Assembly (NCBI RefSeq): GCF_003004785.1
Contig: NZ_PVZS01000035.1
Span: forward strand, 1-51,241
From: Alsobacter soli
Lineage (GTDB): Bacteria; Pseudomonadota; Alphaproteobacteria; Rhizobiales; Beijerinckiaceae
Length of the DNA stretch: 51,241 bases
Direction: 5' to 3'
Program-made: the position numbers and the translations under genes
The notes under the pieces: generated by a model
Told to the model about the DNA's origin: nothing
Database searches by the model: none
Seen by the model: the letters and a program-made list of their open reading frames with translations, nothing else
In this document: piece after piece, positions 1 to 10,043 of the stretch
Position numbering within the stretch: the stretch's first letter is position 1
Layout: each line of letters opens with the position of its first letter

Positions 1-515
1 GCCTGCGCGAGCATGGCCGCGATCGCGTCCTGCGCGGCCCGCCCGAGCCCGCGCGCGCCGGCGATGCGCCCGTCCTGCGCGGCCCTGCGCAGCTGCTCGC
101 GCGTGCGCACGCCCAGGTCCCGCCACAGCGCCATCGCGCGCCTGGGCCCGATGCCGGGAATCTCCAGCAACTCAACCACGAAGTGGGGGACCCTGTGGCG
201 GAGGTCGCGCAGCAGGGCGTGGCTGCCTGTGAGGGCGCATTCGGAGATCTTGCCGGCGAGGTCCTCGCCGATCCCGGGAAGGTCCGTGAGCGGCGGGCCC
301 TTGGACATCATCTCGGCGACGGACACGCCGTGCCTGCGGATGGTGCGGGCGGCGTTGCGGTAGGCGCGGACCCGGAACGGGTTGGCGTCCTGCAAGTCCA
401 GCAGGTCGGCCGTTTCATCCAGCCTGTCCGCCACATAGATGTTGTCCCGCGCCCGCTCCTGCGGCGGCACGGTCGCGGCGCCCGGCCCGACAGTGCTCGC
501 AACGGGTGTTTGCAT
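1..515 (-). CDS. PolX-type helix-hairpin-helix protein (3' end outside window)
   Basis: This gene reads off the left edge of the window; about 171 codons are visible from an ATG at 515. The protein has the N-terminal layout of bacterial PolX (family X DNA polymerase with a C-terminal PHP nuclease). An early segment reads NPFRVRAYRNAARTI, typical of the 8-kDa lyase-like domain. Two helix-hairpin-helix signatures follow, LPGIGEDLAGKI and IPGIGPRRAMALW. In this family these bind DNA, and the full enzyme does gap-filling repair synthesis. The polymerase and PHP domains would lie beyond the edge, so a shorter HhH-only protein cannot be excluded. A GGTGGG stretch just upstream of the ATG could be the ribosome site. 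It lies 193 bp downstream of rtcB on the same strand and may share its transcript. Confidence 0.82.
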   Translation of the reverse strand, partial: MQTPVASTVGPGAATVPPQERARDNIYVADRLDETADLLDLQDANPFRVRAYRNAARTIRRHGVSVAEMMSKGPPLTDLPGIGEDLAGKISECALTGSHALLRDLRHRVPHFVVELLEIPGIGPRRAMALWRDLGVRTREQLRRAAQDGRIAGARGLGRAAQDAIAAMLAQ

Positions 516-708
516 GACCCACCATGGAGGTTGGAACGGGAGCGTGTAGGCCGGCGGTCAGGCCCGCAGCCCACGCCTTCGCCCGACCCGTCCGGAAGTC
601 CCGCATTCGGTTCAGATGCGCCACACTAGGCCGCAGCGCGCGAACGGGGTTGCTGAGGATCAGTTCTGGCCTGCGGCGCGGTCCAGACAAGGGCGGCGGA
701 TCCGGCTG
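516..708. other. Gap between rtcB and the PolX-type gene
   Basis: No convincing gene, RNA or terminator was seen here. The overlapping reading frames have no recognisable protein content. The sequence may hold the promoter of the PolX-type gene, but no clear -35/-10 pair was identified. Confidence 0.4.
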
Positions 709-2139
709 TCACCCTTTCACGCAAGCGAAGGGGGAGAGCCGCGCCACGCGCCGGGCCAGGCCCGCCATCTCGGCGGCGAGCACGACCGCGTCGAGGTTCT
801 TGTAGGCGTCGGGCGCTTCCTCGGCGATGCCGCGGGTGGAGGGGCTCTTCACCACGATTCCCTCGCTGGCGAGGTGGTCCTGGATCTGGCGTCCGCCGAA
901 GCGCCGGAGCGCCTCGTGCCGGCTCATGGCGCGGCCTGCGCCGTGGCAGGCGGAGGCGAACGCCGCCCGCTCCGCCTCGGGCGTCCCCACGAGCACATAG
1001 GAGCCCACCGCCATGCTGCCTCCGATCAGCACGGGCTGGCCATAGGGCCGGAGGTCCTCGGGCAGATCCGGATGGCCGCCGGCCAGCGCCCGCGTGGCTC
1101 CCTTGCGGTGCACATGCAACCGCCTGCGCTCCCCCGCGACCACATGACTCTCGACCTTGCAGGTGTTGTGCGACACGTCGAACAGCAGTGACAGTCGTCC
1201 CCGCTCGAACATCCGGGCGAAGACCTGGCGCGTCAGGTGGGCCACGATCTCGCGGTTGGCCAAGGCGCAGTTCACGGCGGCGCGCATGGCTCCCAGGTAG
1301 CGCGTCCCGAGCTCGGACCTGATCGGGGCGCAGGCCAGCTCGCGGTCGGGAAGATGAAGGCCGAACCCAGGCGCCGCCAGCAGCATCTCCCGCATGAACT
1401 CTGTCCCGATCTGATGGCCGAGCCCGCGCGAGCCGCAGTGAATGCTGACGACGACGCGTCCGCGCTCCAGGCCGTAGCCGGCCGCGACGGCCTCGTCGAA
1501 GATCTCGGTCACTTCCTGGACCTCCAGGTAGTGGTTGCCTGAGCCAAGCGTGCCCATTTCCCGGCGCTGGCGTCGCCGGGCCTGCTCGGAGACGGCCTCC
1601 GGCATTGCGCCGCCCATGGCGCCGCCTTCCTCGATGCGGGGGAGGTCCTCCGGGCGACCCCAGCCCCGCTCCACGGCCCAGCGCGCCCCGCCGTTGAGCA
1701 TGGCGGTCATGTCGATGTCGTCCAGCGTGATCGCACCTTCGCTGCCCAGGCCAGCCGGGACGCCGCGGAACAGGGCCTCCGCGAGTTCTCCCCGGCGCGG
1801 ACGCGCGTGGGCGGCCGAGAGCTCGCTGACGAGAAGGCGGACACCGCAAGAGATGTCGAACCCCACGCCGCCGGCGCAGATCACCCCGCCGGCGTCCGCA
1901 TCGAATGCGGCCACGCCGCCAATGGGGAAGCCGTAACCCCAGTGGGCGTCCGGCATCGCGACCGCGTCGCCGACGATGCCCGGCAGGCTCGCGACGTTCG
2001 ACAACTGGACGCGGACCTTGTCGTCCATCCCCAGGATGAGGTCTCGATCGGCGTAGATCACGCCCCGGACGCGCATGGCGCCCGTTGGCGGGATCACCCA
2101 GCGGCAGCGATCTTCGCGCTTGAGCAGGGACGGATCCAT
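709..2139 (-). CDS. rtcB: RtcB-type RNA ligase
   Basis: The 476-residue product matches RtcB, the GTP- and manganese-dependent ligase that joins 2',3'-cyclic-phosphate and 5'-hydroxyl RNA ends in tRNA and mRNA repair. Visible family motifs in order are GVGFDISCGVR (residues 92-101, with the metal-binding Asp and Cys), MGTLGSGNHYLE (195-206), SIHCGSRGLGHQ (232-243), FDVSHNTCK (320-328) and HGAGRAMSR (399-407). His399 corresponds to the histidine that is guanylylated in the family. The start MDPSLL at 2139 is chosen because it lies one base past the archease stop and RtcB homology begins there; a longer frame to 2292 runs antisense through archease. The tight coupling to archease, its activating partner, supports the call. 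Confidence 0.95.
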   Translation of the reverse strand: MDPSLLKREDRCRWVIPPTGAMRVRGVIYADRDLILGMDDKVRVQLSNVASLPGIVGDAVAMPDAHWGYGFPIGGVAAFDADAGGVICAGGVGFDISCGVRLLVSELSAAHARPRRGELAEALFRGVPAGLGSEGAITLDDIDMTAMLNGGARWAVERGWGRPEDLPRIEEGGAMGGAMPEAVSEQARRRQRREMGTLGSGNHYLEVQEVTEIFDEAVAAGYGLERGRVVVSIHCGSRGLGHQIGTEFMREMLLAAPGFGLHLPDRELACAPIRSELGTRYLGAMRAAVNCALANREIVAHLTRQVFARMFERGRLSLLFDVSHNTCKVESHVVAGERRRLHVHRKGATRALAGGHPDLPEDLRPYGQPVLIGGSMAVGSYVLVGTPEAERAAFASACHGAGRAMSRHEALRRFGGRQIQDHLASEGIVVKSPSTRGIAEEAPDAYKNLDAVVLAAEMAGLARRVARLSPFACVKG

Positions 2140-2140
2140 C

Positions 2141-2602
2141 TCACACGTCCACCACGCATTGGGCGACCCAGCGGCCCTCCGGCTCGCGCGCGACCCGGGC
2201 CTCCGTGAAGGTGGCGCCCTTGGGCTCGGCGGCCGGGTGGTGCCGGACGATGTCGATGGGCTCGCCCCAGGCCTCGCCGTCGAGGCGACCATCCTGGATG
2301 GCGACCCGGAACCGCCCGAAGATCAGGCGACCGGCGCTGATCTCGACGATGATGGCGTTCAGCCAGTCCACCAGGAGGACGACGGGGTCGTCCGCCTGGC
2401 AGGCGATCTTGCGACCCTCTAGGCAGCGCACGCCCTCGGGATCCACGGCGACGCTCACGAGCGCCAAGGCCGCCATCGCGAAAGCTTCAGCGCAGGTGGC
2501 CCCATAGCCCCTCACGCCGATGTCGGCGTCGTGCGGAAAGGTCTCCCATCCGCTCTGGCCGACGGCGGGTTGAGACGCGTGCTGGGGCGAACATGGAAGC
2601 AT
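2141..2602 (-). CDS. Archease, RtcB activator
   Basis: This 153-residue protein has the archease pattern: an N-terminal HDADIGVRGYG segment (residues 24-34), the central VDWLNAIIVEI helix (78-88), and a C-terminal KGATFTEARV strand (128-137) ending in VVDV, where the family keeps an acidic metal ligand. Archease accelerates guanylylation and turnover of RtcB. The stop codon lies one base from the rtcB start, so the two are co-transcribed and probably translationally coupled. A GGAAGGGG stretch about 7 bases before the ATG is a good ribosome site. The N-terminal 20 residues are less conserved and the true start could be slightly later. Confidence 0.9.
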   Translation of the reverse strand: MLPCSPQHASQPAVGQSGWETFPHDADIGVRGYGATCAEAFAMAALALVSVAVDPEGVRCLEGRKIACQADDPVVLLVDWLNAIIVEISAGRLIFGRFRVAIQDGRLDGEAWGEPIDIVRHHPAAEPKGATFTEARVAREPEGRWVAQCVVDV

Positions 2603-2630
2603 GCTTCGGCCCCTTCCAATTCACAGCCGC

Positions 2631-3068
2631 CTAGGGCACGGCGATCGTCGGCCAGAGGCTTCGAACCTCCGAGGGCATGGACTGGATGACCTTGGCGGTC
2701 TCGCCCGGGTCCAACTCTTCCCAAAGCAGCTTCAGGACCGCTTCGGCTGTCGCTTCGGCCGAATAAGGAAACTGCGGCGGGAATTCGGAGGCGATCCGCG
2801 CCAGGAATTCCGGCAGGTGACGATCCGGGGCGGGCGAACGCGACGGTTTCCAGCCTTCGTAGTAGATGCCCCGAACCAGCATGGGAAATTGCGCGCCCAG
2901 GTGGATCGCCTGCTCCGGCGTGAGCCTGTCTCGGAGGGCGTGGAGCACGGCCCTGAGCCCGGAATAGGCCTGGTGGCGGTCCGCGAATGCGCCGGCCTCC
3001 AGCTTCTTCAGCCAGGCGTTGGTCTGTTCGATGGTGTGGTCCAGGGCGGAGACATGGGTGGTGTTCAT
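2631..3068 (-). CDS. DUF2267 protein, copy 1
   Basis: About 145 residues from the ATG at 3068; an upstream in-frame ATG at 3104 would add 12 residues and neither start has a clear ribosome site. The sequence fits the DUF2267 family, small alpha-helical proteins of unknown biochemical role that are common in stress-related regions of proteobacteria. Recognisable parts are LRAVLHALRDRLTPEQAIHL, then FPMLVRGIYYEGWKP, and a C-terminal segment ending in EVRSLWP. No signal peptide or membrane segment is seen. A diverged paralogue sits at 4254-4682 on the other strand. Homology is clear; function is unknown. Confidence 0.85.
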   Translation of the reverse strand: MNTTHVSALDHTIEQTNAWLKKLEAGAFADRHQAYSGLRAVLHALRDRLTPEQAIHLGAQFPMLVRGIYYEGWKPSRSPAPDRHLPEFLARIASEFPPQFPYSAEATAEAVLKLLWEELDPGETAKVIQSMPSEVRSLWPTIAVP

Positions 3069-3185
3069 GGCCGCGATTGCGGGCGAGCGCCCGCCTCCGT
3101 TCATGACAGGGGTTTCGCCGCGGGGCGCCGTTGCCGGGCTCCAGGGCCGGGACGCGCGGGCCGGGCGCCCGCGCGAGAGGGGCGG

Positions 3186-3296
3186 TCAGGCCGCCTTGAC
3201 GGTGATCCTGGTCTCTTTCTAGGCCTCGGCCGTCTTCGGCAGCATGACCTTGAGCATGCCCTCGGACTGGACGGGAAGCTTCGTGAACTCGGACAT
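3186..3296 (-). pseudogene. Internally deleted small heat-shock protein (Hsp20) remnant
   Basis: A frame starting at ATG 3296 has a good ribosome site (AGGAGAG, about 5 bases upstream). It encodes MSEFTKLPVQSE, then GMLKVMLPKTAEA, a TAG stop at 3221-3219, then KETRITVKAA and TGA at 3186. The second half matches the end of Hsp20 proteins, where the usual text is close to LPKTAEAQKE...I.VKAA. The TAG therefore seems to replace a CAG glutamine codon. The alpha-crystallin core of about 90 residues is missing between the two parts. The reading is that the original start was joined to the C-terminus by a deletion and then gained a nonsense mutation. A sequencing error could explain the stop but not the missing core. 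Confidence 0.6.
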
Positions 3297-3460
3297 GATG
3301 CTCTCCTGCCGGTGCGTGGGTCGCGAGCACCCTACGCGGTCACGCGGAAGCCGCCCTGTTCGGGATCAGTTCCGGGCCGAGGGCCGACGTGACTGCCTGG
3401 AATTGCGCGCCTCGCCTTGGCCGGTCGCCGCAAGGGCCAAGGATTGTGGCCTGTTCTGAT

Positions 3461-4090
3461 TCACGGTTCAGGGGAAAGATGTTCTTCGAACCAATCGGCC
3501 GCGGCGAGAGACACGGCTTCAAGGGCCCCTGGTTCTTCGAACAGATGCGTCGCGCCTGGGATGATATGCAGTCGCGCTTCGCAGGACATCTGCGACATGG
3601 CGCTCCGATTGAGCGCGAGAACTTGGCTATCGTGACCGCCGACGATGAGGAGCGTCGGCGCCCGCACGCGCGCCAGATCCTGGCCCGCGAGATCGGGCCG
3701 TCCGCCGCGCGAGACGACCGCGAAGACCCTCTCGGGCCGTCTCGCCGCCGCGACGAGGGCCGCGGCTGCGCCCGTGCTCGCGCCGAACAGGCCCAGGGGC
3801 TGCTTCGCCATCCCGGTCAGCTTCGTCAGGTGAGTCATTGCGTCCTCGAGCCGCGACGCGAGGAGGGCGATATCGAAGACGTTTCCGCGGTCGCAAGCCT
3901 CGCTCTCGGTGAGCAGATCGAACAGCAAGGTCCCGAACCCGCGTTCCACGAGGATCTGCGCGACAGCCGCATTGCGCGGGCTGAGGCGACTCGATCCGCT
4001 GCCATGGGCGAAGAGGATGAGGCCGCGAGCCTGATCCGGGCCCGCCAAGGTCCCGTTTCGATCTCCGGACAAAGGAATCAAGCGATGCAT
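3461..4090 (-). CDS. Alpha/beta hydrolase, dienelactone-hydrolase-like
   Basis: The 209-residue protein is a compact alpha/beta hydrolase. HGSGSS (29-34) fits the oxyanion region and LFGASTGAAAAL carries the nucleophile elbow with Ser105. Asp154 in VGGHDSQ and His182 in PGATHLFEEPG complete a plausible catalytic triad. Similar domains are found alone or fused to phosphoribosyltransferase domains; here it stands alone. The start at 4090 is supported by AAGGA about 8 bases upstream; a longer frame to 4375 would run antisense through the neighbouring DUF2267 gene. No signal peptide is visible, so a cytoplasmic location is expected. The substrate is not predictable. Confidence 0.85.
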   Translation of the reverse strand: MHRLIPLSGDRNGTLAGPDQARGLILFAHGSGSSRLSPRNAAVAQILVERGFGTLLFDLLTESEACDRGNVFDIALLASRLEDAMTHLTKLTGMAKQPLGLFGASTGAAAALVAAARRPERVFAVVSRGGRPDLAGQDLARVRAPTLLIVGGHDSQVLALNRSAMSQMSCEARLHIIPGATHLFEEPGALEAVSLAAADWFEEHLSPEP

Positions 4091-4253
4091 CGCCCTGTCC
4101 TTCCCTCGGGACAGAGAATGGCCCGCCTCCAGCATCGCCCACGGCGCGGATTCGATACTGAGCGAACGCAGTCCACGCCAGATCAGGCCTCCTAGACTGA
4201 CGCCCCTCGACACCGAGCCGCGAGAACCGGCGGTCGGACCGCGAGAGGTCGAA

Positions 4254-4682
4254 ATGTCCCCATCAGCTTCGCAACCTCGGGCGCTCGAAGAGGCGCTGGC
4301 CGTAAGCGCCCGGTGGATCGAGGACCTTGGGGATCGCCTGGGATGGCGTGAGCGTCGCAACGTCCTGCCAGCCATGATCGCCGCCCTCCATGGGCTGCGG
4401 GACGCAATCGATCGCGAGGAGGCGATCGCGCTCGGCGCATGCCTGCCGACGCTGCTGCGTGGGTTCTACTACGAGGGTTGGCGCCCTTCGGCGCGGTTGT
4501 CGCCAACGCGGGCCCACCTCCTCGAACGGATCCATGAAGCCGTCCACAGGGAGCCGGGGATCGATCCGGAACAGGTCGCCCGCGCCGTCTTCGCCCTCCT
4601 GGCTGAGCGCCTGCCCGGCCCCGAACTGGAAGAAGCCAAGGCGTTCACGCCGGATGAACTGCGCTCGTTGTGGCCCGATTGA
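4254..4682 (+). CDS. DUF2267 protein, copy 2
   Basis: This 142-residue paralogue of the protein at 2631-3068 has LHGLRDAIDREEAIALGACL followed by LPTLLRGFYYEGWRP and ends in TPDELRSLWPD, the same order as copy 1. A GAGAGG sequence about 5 bases before the ATG is a good ribosome site. It is divergent from the alpha/beta hydrolase, and the 163-bp gap between them should hold both promoters. Its TGA overlaps the ATG of the CapA-type gene as TGATG, so those two genes are translationally coupled. The molecular function of DUF2267 is unknown. Confidence 0.85.
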   Translation: MSPSASQPRALEEALAVSARWIEDLGDRLGWRERRNVLPAMIAALHGLRDAIDREEAIALGACLPTLLRGFYYEGWRPSARLSPTRAHLLERIHEAVHREPGIDPEQVARAVFALLAERLPGPELEEAKAFTPDELRSLWPD

Positions 4683-5836
4683 TGGACGCCGTGGCTGCTC
4701 CTGCCGTCGATATCAAACCCCTGCGCCTGGCCCTGGCGGGAGACGTGATGCTCGGGCGAGGGATCGACCAGATCCTGGGCCATCCGTCCTCGCCCGCGCT
4801 GAAGGAGGGCTACCTCCATTCCGCGCTGCAGTATGTGGAACTCGCGGAAAGGCGGCTCGGGACGGGCATTCCGCGCAACGCCCCTCCTGAATACCCCTGG
4901 GGTTCGGCGCTTGCGACGCTCGGCAGCGCGGATGTGGACGCCAGGATCATCAATCTGGAAACGAGCGTCACAGAGCACGACGCGTTTGAGCCCAAGGGCA
5001 TCAACTACCGCATGCACCCGCTCAATATCGGCGTGCTGGAAGCCGCCCGCATCGACTGCTGCGCGCTGGCGAACAACCACATCGGGGACTTCGGCATGGA
5101 GGGGCTTCTCGACACCCTCGACTGCCTCCGAAAAGCGGGGATCGCCTTTGCGGGCGCCGGCCGAAACTGGTCGGAAGCCACGGCGCCGGCCCCCATTCCA
5201 GTTCGGGGCGGGCGCGTTCTCGTTTTTTCCTGCGCGACGAGGTCGAGCGGGGTTCCTTCCCGATGGGCGGCCGGGGGCGCTGCGCCTGGCGTGTGGCTTC
5301 TGCCCGATCTGGGCGATGAAGCGGTGGCGGAGATAGGAGCCGTCCTTTCGGCCGCGCGCAGGCCGAATGACCTGGTGATCCTGTCCATTCACTGGGGTCC
5401 GAATTGGGGCTATGCGATCGAGCCATCGCAGCGGGCGTTCGCCCATGCGGTCATCGAGAGGGCTGGGGTCCAGATCGTCCACGGCCACTCATCGCACCAC
5501 CCCAAGGCAGTGGAGCTTCATCAGGGCGGGCTCATCCTCTACGGGTGCGGAGACCTGATCAACGACTACGAGGGCATCGAAGGTTACGAAGACTTTCGTC
5601 CCGATCTGAGTCTGATTTACATGCCGGTCATGGACGTGCAGCGACGCAAACTGCTGCATCTGGAGGTTGCCCCATTCAAAATGCAGGGCTTCCGACTCAT
5701 CGACGTCAACGGCGAGGAACGCGCCTGGCTTGAGCAAAGGCTGGCTACTCAGGCGCGAGGCTGCAGCGTGTCGCATGGGCGCAGTGGCGCTGTCCTTGAG
5801 GTGGCTGAGAGCGGGGGGCGACGCCGTGGCTCGTGA
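4682..5836 (+). CDS. CapA-family metallophosphatase-like protein
   Basis: The 384-residue product matches the CapA/PgsA superfamily, calcineurin-like metal-dependent enzymes named from poly-gamma-glutamate capsule synthesis. Metal-site signatures are LAGDVMLGRG (18-27), INLETSVT (90-97), LANNHIGDFG (129-138), SIHWGPNWG (235-243) and HGHSSHH (267-273). Unlike PgsA it has no obvious N-terminal membrane anchor and no capB/capC genes are nearby, so a role in polyglutamate synthesis is not supported. The ATG at 4682 overlaps the previous stop; an in-frame GTG at 4670 is an alternative. The last 40 residues are basic and low in similarity to the family core. Confidence 0.85.
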   Translation: MDAVAAPAVDIKPLRLALAGDVMLGRGIDQILGHPSSPALKEGYLHSALQYVELAERRLGTGIPRNAPPEYPWGSALATLGSADVDARIINLETSVTEHDAFEPKGINYRMHPLNIGVLEAARIDCCALANNHIGDFGMEGLLDTLDCLRKAGIAFAGAGRNWSEATAPAPIPVRGGRVLVFSCATRSSGVPSRWAAGGAAPGVWLLPDLGDEAVAEIGAVLSAARRPNDLVILSIHWGPNWGYAIEPSQRAFAHAVIERAGVQIVHGHSSHHPKAVELHQGGLILYGCGDLINDYEGIEGYEDFRPDLSLIYMPVMDVQRRKLLHLEVAPFKMQGFRLIDVNGEERAWLEQRLATQARGCSVSHGRSGAVLEVAESGGRRRGS

Positions 5837-5927
5837 CAACGAGGCCATGCCGACCAGAGGGAGGTCGACACGGGGGACGCCAAGCGGGAAAACCCTAGAC
5901 CCAAGACCTCCGCTCCGAGGGGGAGCC

Positions 5928-6074
5928 ATGAAAGCCGGCGGCCAGCCGCCGCCCCTGCCGGAGGTGTACAACTGCCCGATCTGCGGCGGTCCCGTCCGCC
6001 CGGAGCACGGCTCTTATCGCTGCGGGCGCTGCGGGCTCGTTGAGGCCTGCTGCGAGGGCGCCCCATCGAGCTGA
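5928..6074 (+). CDS. Small zinc-ribbon protein (48 aa)
   Basis: A 48-codon frame begins with ATG after a strong GGGGGAG ribosome site. It encodes two knuckles, CPICGGPV and CGRCGLVEACC, spaced as in a zinc ribbon, with a proline-rich start. No other domain is present, so its partner cannot be inferred. Such small CxxC proteins are often missed by gene callers; the ribosome site and paired cysteine motifs are the evidence. It lies 91 bp after the CapA-type gene. Confidence 0.6.
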   Translation: MKAGGQPPPLPEVYNCPICGGPVRPEHGSYRCGRCGLVEACCEGAPSS

Positions 6075-6267
6075 CCTTCCCTGCCTTCTCGGGATCGCAG
6101 GCCGGCCCCGAGGCTCAAGGCTCTGCGGCCCGGATGCTTTCACCGCCGGACAGTGGCGCTAGAAGCGACCATCAATATGAAGTCGCGTCCGAACTGATTC
6201 AGATCACGGCCACGGGGCGCGCCGGGGCGCACCCTTCGACTGGAAAAAGTCACCGGGGCAGACCGCC

Positions 6268-8025
6268 GTGACCTGGCCCACAATCCACAAAAGTGACGAA
6301 GAGCGCGCTGGAGCCAACCTGCCCGACTACGAAGCCGGGGCTCGAGCCTTCTCCTGGCGGCAGGCCCGCGCCATGCTCGACGGCCTGCCCGGGGGTGGGC
6401 TCAACATCGCCTACGAGGCGGTCGAGCGCCATGTCCGAGCGGGGCGGGGCGAGGCGCTCGCCTTGCGCTGGCTCGGACGGGACGGCTCCGTCAGGGACTT
6501 CAGCTATGCGGATCTCAACGCCCTAGTGAACCGCTTCGCCAACCTCCTGGCCTCAAGGGGAGTCGGCAAAGGCGATCGAGTCTTCTCCCTGCTCGGGCGC
6601 GTCCCTGAGCTTTATTTCACCGCGCTGGGGACGTTGAACAACGGCAGCGTCTTCTCGCCCCTCTTCTCCGCCTTCGGACCAGAGCCTGTGCGGGCGCGCA
6701 TGACGATTGGCGGGGCGCGAGTCCTCGTCACGTCGGAAACCTTGTACCGCAGGAAGGTGGAGCCCTGGCGCGCGGATCTGCCCAGCCTCGAAACGGTGTT
6801 TCTCACCGACTGCTCCGCCACTCCTCCGACCGGAACGATCCCACTCGCGGGAGCCCTCGAAGAGATGCCGGTCACCTTCGAGACGGTTCGCACCGATCCC
6901 CAAGACATGGCCCTTTTGCATTTCACAAGCGGGACAACAGGCCGGCCAAAGGGCGCAGTCCACGTGCATGAGGCGGTTGTGGCGCATCATGTGACGGGAC
7001 GCTTCGCCCTCGACCTACGGGAAGGGGACATCTTCTGGTGCACGGCCGATCCAGGATGGGTGACGGGCACGTCCTACGGACTGATCTCACCGCTGACCAA
7101 TGGCGTGACGCTCGTCGTCGACCAGGCTGAGTTCGATGCCGCGCGTTGGTACGCCATCCTGCAGGATCAAAAAGTCAACGTCTGGTATACCGCGCCAACC
7201 GCCATCCGCATGCTGATGAAAGTCGGCGCCAGTGTCGCGAAGCGCTTCGATCTCTCGGCGCTCCGGCTGATGGCGAGCGTCGGCGAGCCGCTGAACCCCG
7301 AGGCAGTGGCCTGGGGACTCGAGGCATTCGGCAAGCCGTTCCACGACAATTGGTGGCAGACCGAGACCGGCGGCATCACGATCTCCAACTTCCTGTCCAT
7401 GGACGTAAAGCCGGGCTCGATGGGCCGTCCGATCCCGGGCGTGGAGGCGGGCATTGTCGAGCGCCTCCCGGACGGCGGCGTCCGCGAGGTGGGGCGGTCC
7501 ATGACGAGCGGAGAATTGGCGCTGCGACCGGGCTGGCCCTCCATGATGCGAGGCTACCTCAACGAGGAGGAGCGCTACCGCAAATGCTTCGCCGGCGGCT
7601 GGTATCTCACCGGCGACCTCGCGATGCGCGACGCCGAAGGATACTACTGGTTCATCGGCCGCGCCGATGACGTCATCAAGAGCGCCGGACACCTCATCGG
7701 TCCCTTCGAGGTCGAGAGCGCGCTCATGGAGCACCCTGCCATCGCCGAAGCCGGGGTGATCGGAATTCCGGATCCGACGGCAGGAGAGGCCATCAAGGCC
7801 TTCGTCGCGCTCAAGCCGGGTTTCGCGGCGGGGGAGGAACTCCGGAAGGAGCTGCTCGGCCATGCCCGCAAGCTTCTGGGGCCCGCGGTCGCGCCGAAGG
7901 ACATCGCCTTCCGCGACAGCCTCCCGAGGACGCGCAGCGGGAAGATCATGCGCCGGCTGCTGAAGGCGCGCGAACTTGGACTTCCGGAGGGGGACACGTC
8001 GACGCTCGAAGGCGAGGAGCATTGA
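6268..8025 (+). CDS. Acetyl-CoA-synthetase-like acyl-CoA ligase
   Basis: The 585-residue protein is an ANL-superfamily adenylate-forming ligase close to acetate-CoA ligase. It shows the P-loop [19 protein letters not shown] (around 215-233), the [13 protein letters not shown] motif used for adenylate binding, the hinge region [19 protein letters not shown], and the C-terminal TRSGKIMRR segment around residue 555 with the catalytic lysine that can be acetylated in Acs enzymes. It starts with GTG at 6268; no strong ribosome site is visible. It is shorter than classical AcsA (about 650) and resembles the shorter Bacillus-type AcsA. It is the first gene of a five-gene operon with 2-oxoacid dehydrogenase subunits, so it may supply acyl-CoA to, or share a product pool with, that complex. 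Confidence 0.9.
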   Translation: MTWPTIHKSDEERAGANLPDYEAGARAFSWRQARAMLDGLPGGGLNIAYEAVERHVRAGRGEALALRWLGRDGSVRDFSYADLNALVNRFANLLASRGVGKGDRVFSLLGRVPELYFTALGTLNNGSVFSPLFSAFGPEPVRARMTIGGARVLVTSETLYRRKVEPWRADLPSLETVFLTDCSATPPTGTIPLAGALEEMPVTFETVRTDPQDMALLHFTSGTTGRPKGAVHVHEAVVAHHVTGRFALDLREGDIFWCTADPGWVTGTSYGLISPLTNGVTLVVDQAEFDAARWYAILQDQKVNVWYTAPTAIRMLMKVGASVAKRFDLSALRLMASVGEPLNPEAVAWGLEAFGKPFHDNWWQTETGGITISNFLSMDVKPGSMGRPIPGVEAGIVERLPDGGVREVGRSMTSGELALRPGWPSMMRGYLNEEERYRKCFAGGWYLTGDLAMRDAEGYYWFIGRADDVIKSAGHLIGPFEVESALMEHPAIAEAGVIGIPDPTAGEAIKAFVALKPGFAAGEELRKELLGHARKLLGPAVAPKDIAFRDSLPRTRSGKIMRRLLKARELGLPEGDTSTLEGEEH

Positions 8026-8026
8026 C

Positions 8027-9029
8027 ATGCTGCGTACCGACAAGCCCCACCTGACCCGCGACCATCTGCTCTGGCTGCTGCGCCAGATGGTCCGCATCCG
8101 CCGCTTCGAGGACAAGTGCGCGGAGCTCTACACGCAGGAGAAGATTCGCGGATTCCTGCATCTCTACGATGGCGAGGAAGCCATTGCGGTAGGGGTCATT
8201 CCTGTACTGGAGGAGCGGGACCGGGTCGTCGCGACCTATCGCGAGCACGGGCACGCCTTGGTGCGCGGCGTGCCGATGAACGCAGTCATGGCGGAGATGT
8301 ACGGCAAGGTGGAGGGCTGCAGCCGGGGCCGGGGCGGCTCCATGCACCTCTTCGACCGCACGACGAATTTCTACGGCGGCAACGCCATCGTGGGCGGCGG
8401 ACTGCCGCTTTCCGTCGGGCTCGCCCTTGCCGACCACATGCGGGGCGAACCGCACGTGACCGCCTGCTTCTTCGGGGAAGGCGCAGTCGCGGAGGGCGAG
8501 TTCCACGAGAGCCTCAACCTCGCGGCGCTGTGGCGCCTGCCGGTCCTGTTCGTGTGCGAGAACAATCTCTACGCGATGGGGACGGCGCTGGCGCTCTCTG
8601 AGTCCGAGACCGACATCCAGCGCAAGGCCGCCTGCTACAGGATCTCGTCCGAGGCTGTGGACGGCATGGACGTCGTCGCCGTCGAGGCCGCGGCGCGGCG
8701 GGCCGTCGCCGCCATCCGGGGCGGCGGAGGCCCGCGCTTTCTCGAGTGCCGGACCTACCGGCTTAGGGCTCATTCGATGTTCGACGCCCAGCTCTACCGG
8801 GAGAGGAAGGAGGTGGAGGAGTGGCGCAGCCGCGAGCCGATCGTCCGCTTTCAGGGCTGGCTGAAGGAGAACGACATCGTCCACGAGGCGGATCTTGCGT
8901 CGATCGAGGCGGAGGTGGCGGCCGAAATCGCGGAAGCGGTCGCCTTCGCCGAAGCTGGCGCGTGGGAGCGCGTCGAGGAGCTCACCCGCTTCACCTATGC
9001 GGAGAAGCCGGGCGAAGGGGCCGCCCACC

Positions 9030-9040
<11 letters not shown>
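8027..9040 (+). CDS. 2-oxoacid dehydrogenase E1 alpha subunit
   Basis: This 337-residue thiamine-diphosphate enzyme subunit resembles the E1 alpha of pyruvate and acetoin dehydrogenase complexes. The cofactor motif begins at GEG (150-152) and ends at [10 protein letters not shown], with NN at 179-180; most relatives have GDG at the first position. [12 protein letters not shown] (99-110) is the conserved active-site loop. The loop corresponding to the phosphorylated serine region in mitochondrial E1 reads HSMFDAQLY (249-257). With E1 beta it would decarboxylate a 2-oxoacid or acetoin and reductively acylate the E2 lipoyl group. The ATG at 8027 follows the ligase stop by one base. Sequence alone does not decide between pyruvate, acetoin and branched-chain substrates. 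Confidence 0.9.
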
Positions 9041-10034
<994 letters not shown>

Positions 10035-10043
10035 GAGGCGTCG

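Noticed and set aside
4682-5836. Poly-gamma-glutamate capsule synthesis
   Set aside because: CapA-like homology alone, with no capB, capC or membrane anchor, does not support capsule production.
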